Shown here: piece after piece, positions 50,501-56,500 of the stretch
Position numbering within the stretch: the stretch's first letter is position 1
How the letters are laid out: every line of letters starts with the position of its first letter
Assembly: GCA_030220185.1 (NCBI GenBank)
Contig: JASPKZ010003438.1
Location: 868,001 to 932,000, forward strand
Length of the DNA: 64,000 bases
Source of the DNA: Diploptera punctata
Lineage: Eukaryota > Arthropoda > Insecta > Blattodea > Blaberidae
Direction: 5' to 3'
Program-made: the position numbers and the translations under genes
Notes under the pieces: model-generated
Told to the model about the DNA's origin: nothing
The model's input: the letters and a program-made list of their open reading frames with translations, nothing else
Database searches by the model: none

Positions 50501-53500
50501 CTAGATATGCAAAGGAGTCAAGAAGTATGAGGTGAGTCAAGAAACAACTAAACAAAATTAAAATATAAACTTCATAGTGTTATTTCCTACCTACATAACT
50601 TAATTAAGCTCTGGAATTTATTTTAAATTGCAACAGGAAGTAACATTATGAGATTTTTCTTAATAAATAAGGTAAGTTTGTTGCATCTTAATGGAAAAGG
50701 AAAGACTACCACAAAGACTGTTAAATCTCAAGATACAAGGAAAACGACCACAAGAAAGATGGATTAACCAAGTGAAGAAAAGTTTACATGAGAGAGGACA
50801 TGACTGGGAAGAACTAAAAAGAAGCAAAGCATGGGAAAATAGAGATGGGTGGAGCCGTATTTGAAATCGACCTTCTGAAAGGAGGACAAGATAAGAGGAT
50901 GATGATGATGTAGCACCTACTTCATAAAAGTTTAGTTCTTTTAGGGACATGTTTCAAAACACTTCTGTTTCATCTTTAGCTTGCCAGACTGTTGATTTTT
51001 AAGTTTTTGGCCCTGGATGTCGACTTCTACTCCATCTTTTGGTGGTCCAAAGAACTTGCATATCAAATCCCTCTCCCCAGGAATTTCAAAATTCATTATT
51101 CTATTCCTGTTCTTCAGGAAGTAGAACTCCCAAATGATGAATTCTTCAGTGTTTTCTAACTGTTTTAATCATTTGGTATTTTCATCAGTTTTATGATTTT
51201 ATTTTTTTGACTAAACGTAAGCAACTGCTGTAGATTTTTCTACTTCTCCTTTTTTTTTCATTTCTAATGTGTTCTTTAGCTGTTATGGTTAAATTCTGAA
51301 ATTCCTGGGGAGAGAGATTTGATATGCAAGTTCTTTGGACCCAAAAAGATGGAGAAGGAGTCAACATGCAGAGCCGAAAACGTAAAAATCAGTCTGGACA
51401 ACCTGATGATGAAACAGAAGATTATTTTGAAACAAGTCCTAAAAGAACTCAACATCTATGAGGTAAGATGAAAACAGACTCACCTCGTTCATTAAATAAC
51501 TCTGGAAAGACTGCAGAAAATTTTTTGTTTTCTAATATTTGACAATTAAATCATTAGTTCTTGTATACTCCTGTACTTTGGCAAATTCTGAAGGAATGAA
51601 ATCTTTGATGTTTTTATTATTAATTTCATACATCTCAATGATGGATAAATCATATTTGAAGAAAAAAATTATACGCTCAGACCAGGACTTGAACCCGGGA
51701 CCCTTGGTTCTCTAGACCAAGTGCTCTACCATCTGAGCTACCTGAGCAAGTACCGATCTAAATGCAAATTCTTCTCTATATACTTTGTAATACCCGCCCA
51801 CCAAATGCTATGAAGCCTTTGCTTCTATCTTTGCAAATGGCGGCTCCTTTATTAAGAAGACATATTTGGGAATTATACATTACATTATAAATGCCAGTAC
51901 GGCTTTTTTCGATGTTTTTATTATTAATTTCATACATCTCAATGATGGATAAATCATATTTGAAGAGAAAAATTATATGCTCAGACCGGGACTTGAACCT
52001 GGGACCCATATGTCTTCTTAATATAGGAGCCGCCATTTTCAAAGATAGAAGCAAAGGCTTCATAGCATTTGGTGGGCGGGAATTACAAAGTATATAGAGA
52101 AGAGTTTGCGTTTAGATCGGTACTTGCTCAGGTAGCTCAGATGGTAGAGCACTTGGTCTAGAGAACCAAGGGTCCCGGGTTCAAGTCCCGGTCTGAGCGT
52201 ATAATTTTTCTCTTCAAATATGATTTATCCATCATTGAGATGTATGAAATTAATAATAAAAACATCGAAAAAAGCCGTACTGGCATTTATAATGTAATGT
52301 AAAATTCCCAAATATGTCTTCTTAATAAAGGAACCGCCATTTGCAAAGATAGAAGCAAAGGCTTCATAGCATTTGGTGGGCGGGAATTACAAAGTATATA
52401 GAGAAAATTTTGCGTTTAGATCGGTACTTGCTCAGGTAGCTCAGATGGTAGAGCACTTGGTCTAGAGAAACCAAGGGTCCGGGTTCAAGTCCCGGTCTGA
52501 GCGTATAATTTTTCTCTTCAAATATGATTTATCCATCATTGAGATGTATGAAATTAATAATAAAAACATCGAAAAAAGCCGTACTGGCATTTATAATGTA
52601 ATGTATAATTCCCAAATATGTCTTCTTAATAAAGGAGCCGCCATTTGCAAAGATAGAAGCAAAGGCTTCATAGCATTTGGTGGGCGGGAATTACAAAGTA
52701 TATAGAGAAGAATTTGCGTTTAGATCGGTACTTGCTCAGGTAGCTCAGATGGTAGAGCACTTGGTCTAGAGAACCAAGGGTCCTGGGTTCAAGTCCTGGT
52801 CTGAGCATATAATTTTTCTCTTCAAATATGAATGAAATCTTCACTGATCATATCTAAATAGAAACCAAAAATGATCATGACCAAAATTTAAATATATAAC
52901 CAAGATATTGGGTTCAAATCCTGATTCTATTCTATTTTTTGCTTCAAACATTAATTCGTCCTTCAGAGTAAGTGATAAATTAAAAATAAAAACATTGAAA
53001 ATATCAGTGAATATTATTTTGATATCTACTCACAGCACTTTCTGTCTTCTTGAGCTCTTTGGCACTACCTGTGGACGCAGCTCTGTTTCTCATTGGTTCT
53101 AGAGGAAGCGATCTGAAAAACAAAATATTTACACCTTTACACTCACACCATAAACATCTTTAGAGTTTGTTAGTTAATGAAGATTAATTAAATATTATCA
53201 ATTAATCTGATAATCAAAGAAAGATTTCAGTGAATTTAAATTAAATGCAAATCTCAATTCAATAACCGAGAGATGTATTAAAATTAAAAACTGAAAATAA
53301 GTGTGCCAAACTTCAATTCAAAGAATCGTTCACTCACAAGGAATTCATACATAAAATCTGGGGAAAGTTTAGATTAACTTCCATAATAAATTTTCACAAT
53401 TGTATCAAAGAAAATTAAAAAAAATAAAAATTGTAAAATTGAAGAAAAATGCAATTGCTGCACATAGTTTATTAGAACATCATACAATTGGAAGAGAAGC

Positions 53501-56500
53501 AAGTGGATAAACCTTTAGAATTGAGAGTTTGGGAGAAGATATACATTCAGAAAAATAAATATAGATCAATAAATTTTGATATTCCTAACTAAATAATTTG
53601 ATTTTGAAGTTCATAAATTGAACCGTAGATGGCAGCACTGAAAATGGTGACAATAGAAGAGAAGTTCATAAATTGAACCGTAGATGGCAGCACTGAAAAT
53701 GGTGACAATAGAAGAGTTGACGGCCGAAGAATTTCATCAATTGGAGTTGTGGCTGAGGATGAATGTGAGCATGTTTGAAACCGTGGTATCGTGAAAAACA
53801 TGAATTCAATCAGGTGAGTTGTCAAAAAATGTTTTCCGACGAGTTTCAATGATTATACCTCATAATGTTTATTTCCCAACATTAATTTAATACAAAATAT
53901 AAATATTTATATAACATCCACTATGTATAATAATAATAATAATAATGATGATGATGGTGATGATGGTGGTGGTGATGATAATAATAATAATAATAATGCT
54001 TTATTTTAGCTGGCAGAGTTAAGGCCATAAGGCCTTATCTTCCACTCAACCAGTGAATAGTAAAATTATACAAAAATTACATATTTATTACAGTTTTAAG
54101 ATATTATTAAAATATAGACTAAATAAAAGACACTGGTGATGTGATCTAATACTAGCTAATAATAACAAAAACATGGAATATAATAAAATAAAAATAATAT
54201 GGTTGGTTGGTATCTAATGTCGAGCACTTGATAATGAAATCATTCGCTCTGTAAAAATAATATAAAATAAAATAAAGTAAGTAAAGCTTCCTAGATGATT
54301 ATTTACAACATGCTGAATATAGTTGTTATGCAGTTAATGTTTTCATTGTGTGTAACTTAAGATATTAGTTGATTTGTATTTAAATAATGATAGTGATGGG
54401 AAGCGAGTTCCATGCTCTAGTCATAGATTCAGAGTATAGACATGTCGTGTGATGTGGTATCAAAAGTAAAGAAGATCTTGCATGCTTGTTGATTATCCGG
54501 TTCCATCTGTAGTGATGTGGAACTTACTGTTGTTTGGTCCATGCAGCATCCGTACCAGCTGTGGAGTTGGCACGCACTGGAAGCACTTCACTGGGAGTAG
54601 TGGGTTGTGAGCGCTGTACCTGCAGGTTGAGGCTCAGAGCCTCTACAGAGCCACCCAGCTTTATGTTGTTAACCATCGGAGACAGCACAGTGGGAGACAC
54701 CATGTTCAGGTTGTCAGCTGCCTCCACTTCCCCACTGCAAGCTGAGTCCTGAAACATTATTCAATTACTTTGACGATTTAACTCATGCCCCAAATGGGAG
54801 TCAATGACCAATCACGTTTCAATTAATTTTGTTTTACATCAATGACAGTCGTGTTTCACTTCAGTCTTTATCAAATTTTCTTAATCATCTCCTGCCTTTG
54901 TGATAAAGAAAGCTCTTTTTTAATATTCTGAACAGGTCAGAGCATTATTTTGAAATGACTGACTCTCCAACAAAGCTGCAAGGTTTGAATGTACAAAATG
55001 GTAGACAAGATTTGGCTGCGCTTCAAATGAAGATACAGATGAAATAATCCAGCAATCTAAGTCTCAAAACACTCAAAGTAATAGGAAATATATTTGGAGC
55101 CAGTTCAAAAGATTTTGCCAACCACAAAATTATGTATTAATAACAATTAAGAAACAACATGTCTACTACTTGGTCATCTACATTGAATATAGCAAATAAT
55201 GAACAGATTCCTTCCAACTACACATCTGATAATTGTGTGTTCAATAATTGTGTTTTTAAATAATGATTTTACTGAGTTGTTTAATAAAACAATTCATCAA
55301 TAAAATTCATCGGAGAACATATTGTTTAAACAACTCACCTCATAGGATTCATGCTTCCATGATATCGCGATTTCAAACATAGTCATGTTCATCTTCAGCC
55401 ATAACTCCGACTGACGAAATTCTTCGGCCGTCAACTATTTAATTAATTAATTAAACAATTAATTTAATATAATTCATCAATAACCTATGATGATGTTTAT
55501 ATAATATACAGTTTGATGTGTTTATTTTTTTCTGCACTAGGGTGCATTCTTACAATATTGTGATCCTATTTCAAGTTGCCCATGCCAGATGGCAATAAAT
55601 AATAATAATATATGATCAAGTTGCAGTGGATGAACAAATGAAACCTAACCAAACATTCTCATTTGTTTTCAAACATTGCCATTTACATTAAATATATCTT
55701 CTTGTAAGCCCATGTTTCCCTTAACAGAGATTTAGGTGCTCTTCCCCTACAGGGAAGAATTTGAACCATACTAATTTAGTTACACTTGTTTTTGTATAGA
55801 TGTCATTTGAGTGGTCCGTGGTCAGCGTTCTGCCTCATACTGACATCTAGGAAACCAAGGTAGTACTAGGACGGGAAAATTCGGTAAATTTTGCTTAGAG
55901 GCCTTTTCATTCAGGCTTAAGAATCTTTTACGAGCCTGAAAATCTTCAGACTCGGGACTCAAGGCTTAAAGTTCCTCCCGGAGGACTTGCTCCTTCGATT
56001 TTTCTATCCTAAAAAATCCATTGAACCCACCACCCTCGGGACCAGAGGCAAGGAGCATAACCACTAGGAAATGTTTTAAAATAACTATATTTAAATGATG
56101 ATTTGTGAGTAAACAGCTTAATTTTATTCGTTAAATAGTCCTAACAAATACCATTCTTGATTTCCAAATCCTCTAAATAAATTGAAAATCACTCGTGGCG
56201 TTACTTATTAAAATCAGGAAATCTCATTAGTTAACAGTAATTTATGCAATTGAAATAGAAATTTGAAGTCAAATGGGTACAAATTGTTGTTGAAATCAAC
56301 CTACAGGATCACCAACCACCAGGAATTGATAATGATATGTAGTGTATCGAAACTATAGTCTTAGCGAAGACTACAATTATGAGGTGAGTTGTTACAATTC
56401 TAACTTACTGTATTAATTGAAATTAACCTTATAGTGTCACTTCCTTTAAATACTAAGAAAATAACTAACCTGTGATCCTCTACGACTGGTCTCTTCTTCT

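Noticed and set aside
52126..52199. Functional tRNA gene
   Set aside because: Good fold, but the AGA triplet without a Ser-type variable arm, tandem amplification and many damaged copies favour a tRNA-like repeat. A tRNAscan run could overturn this.
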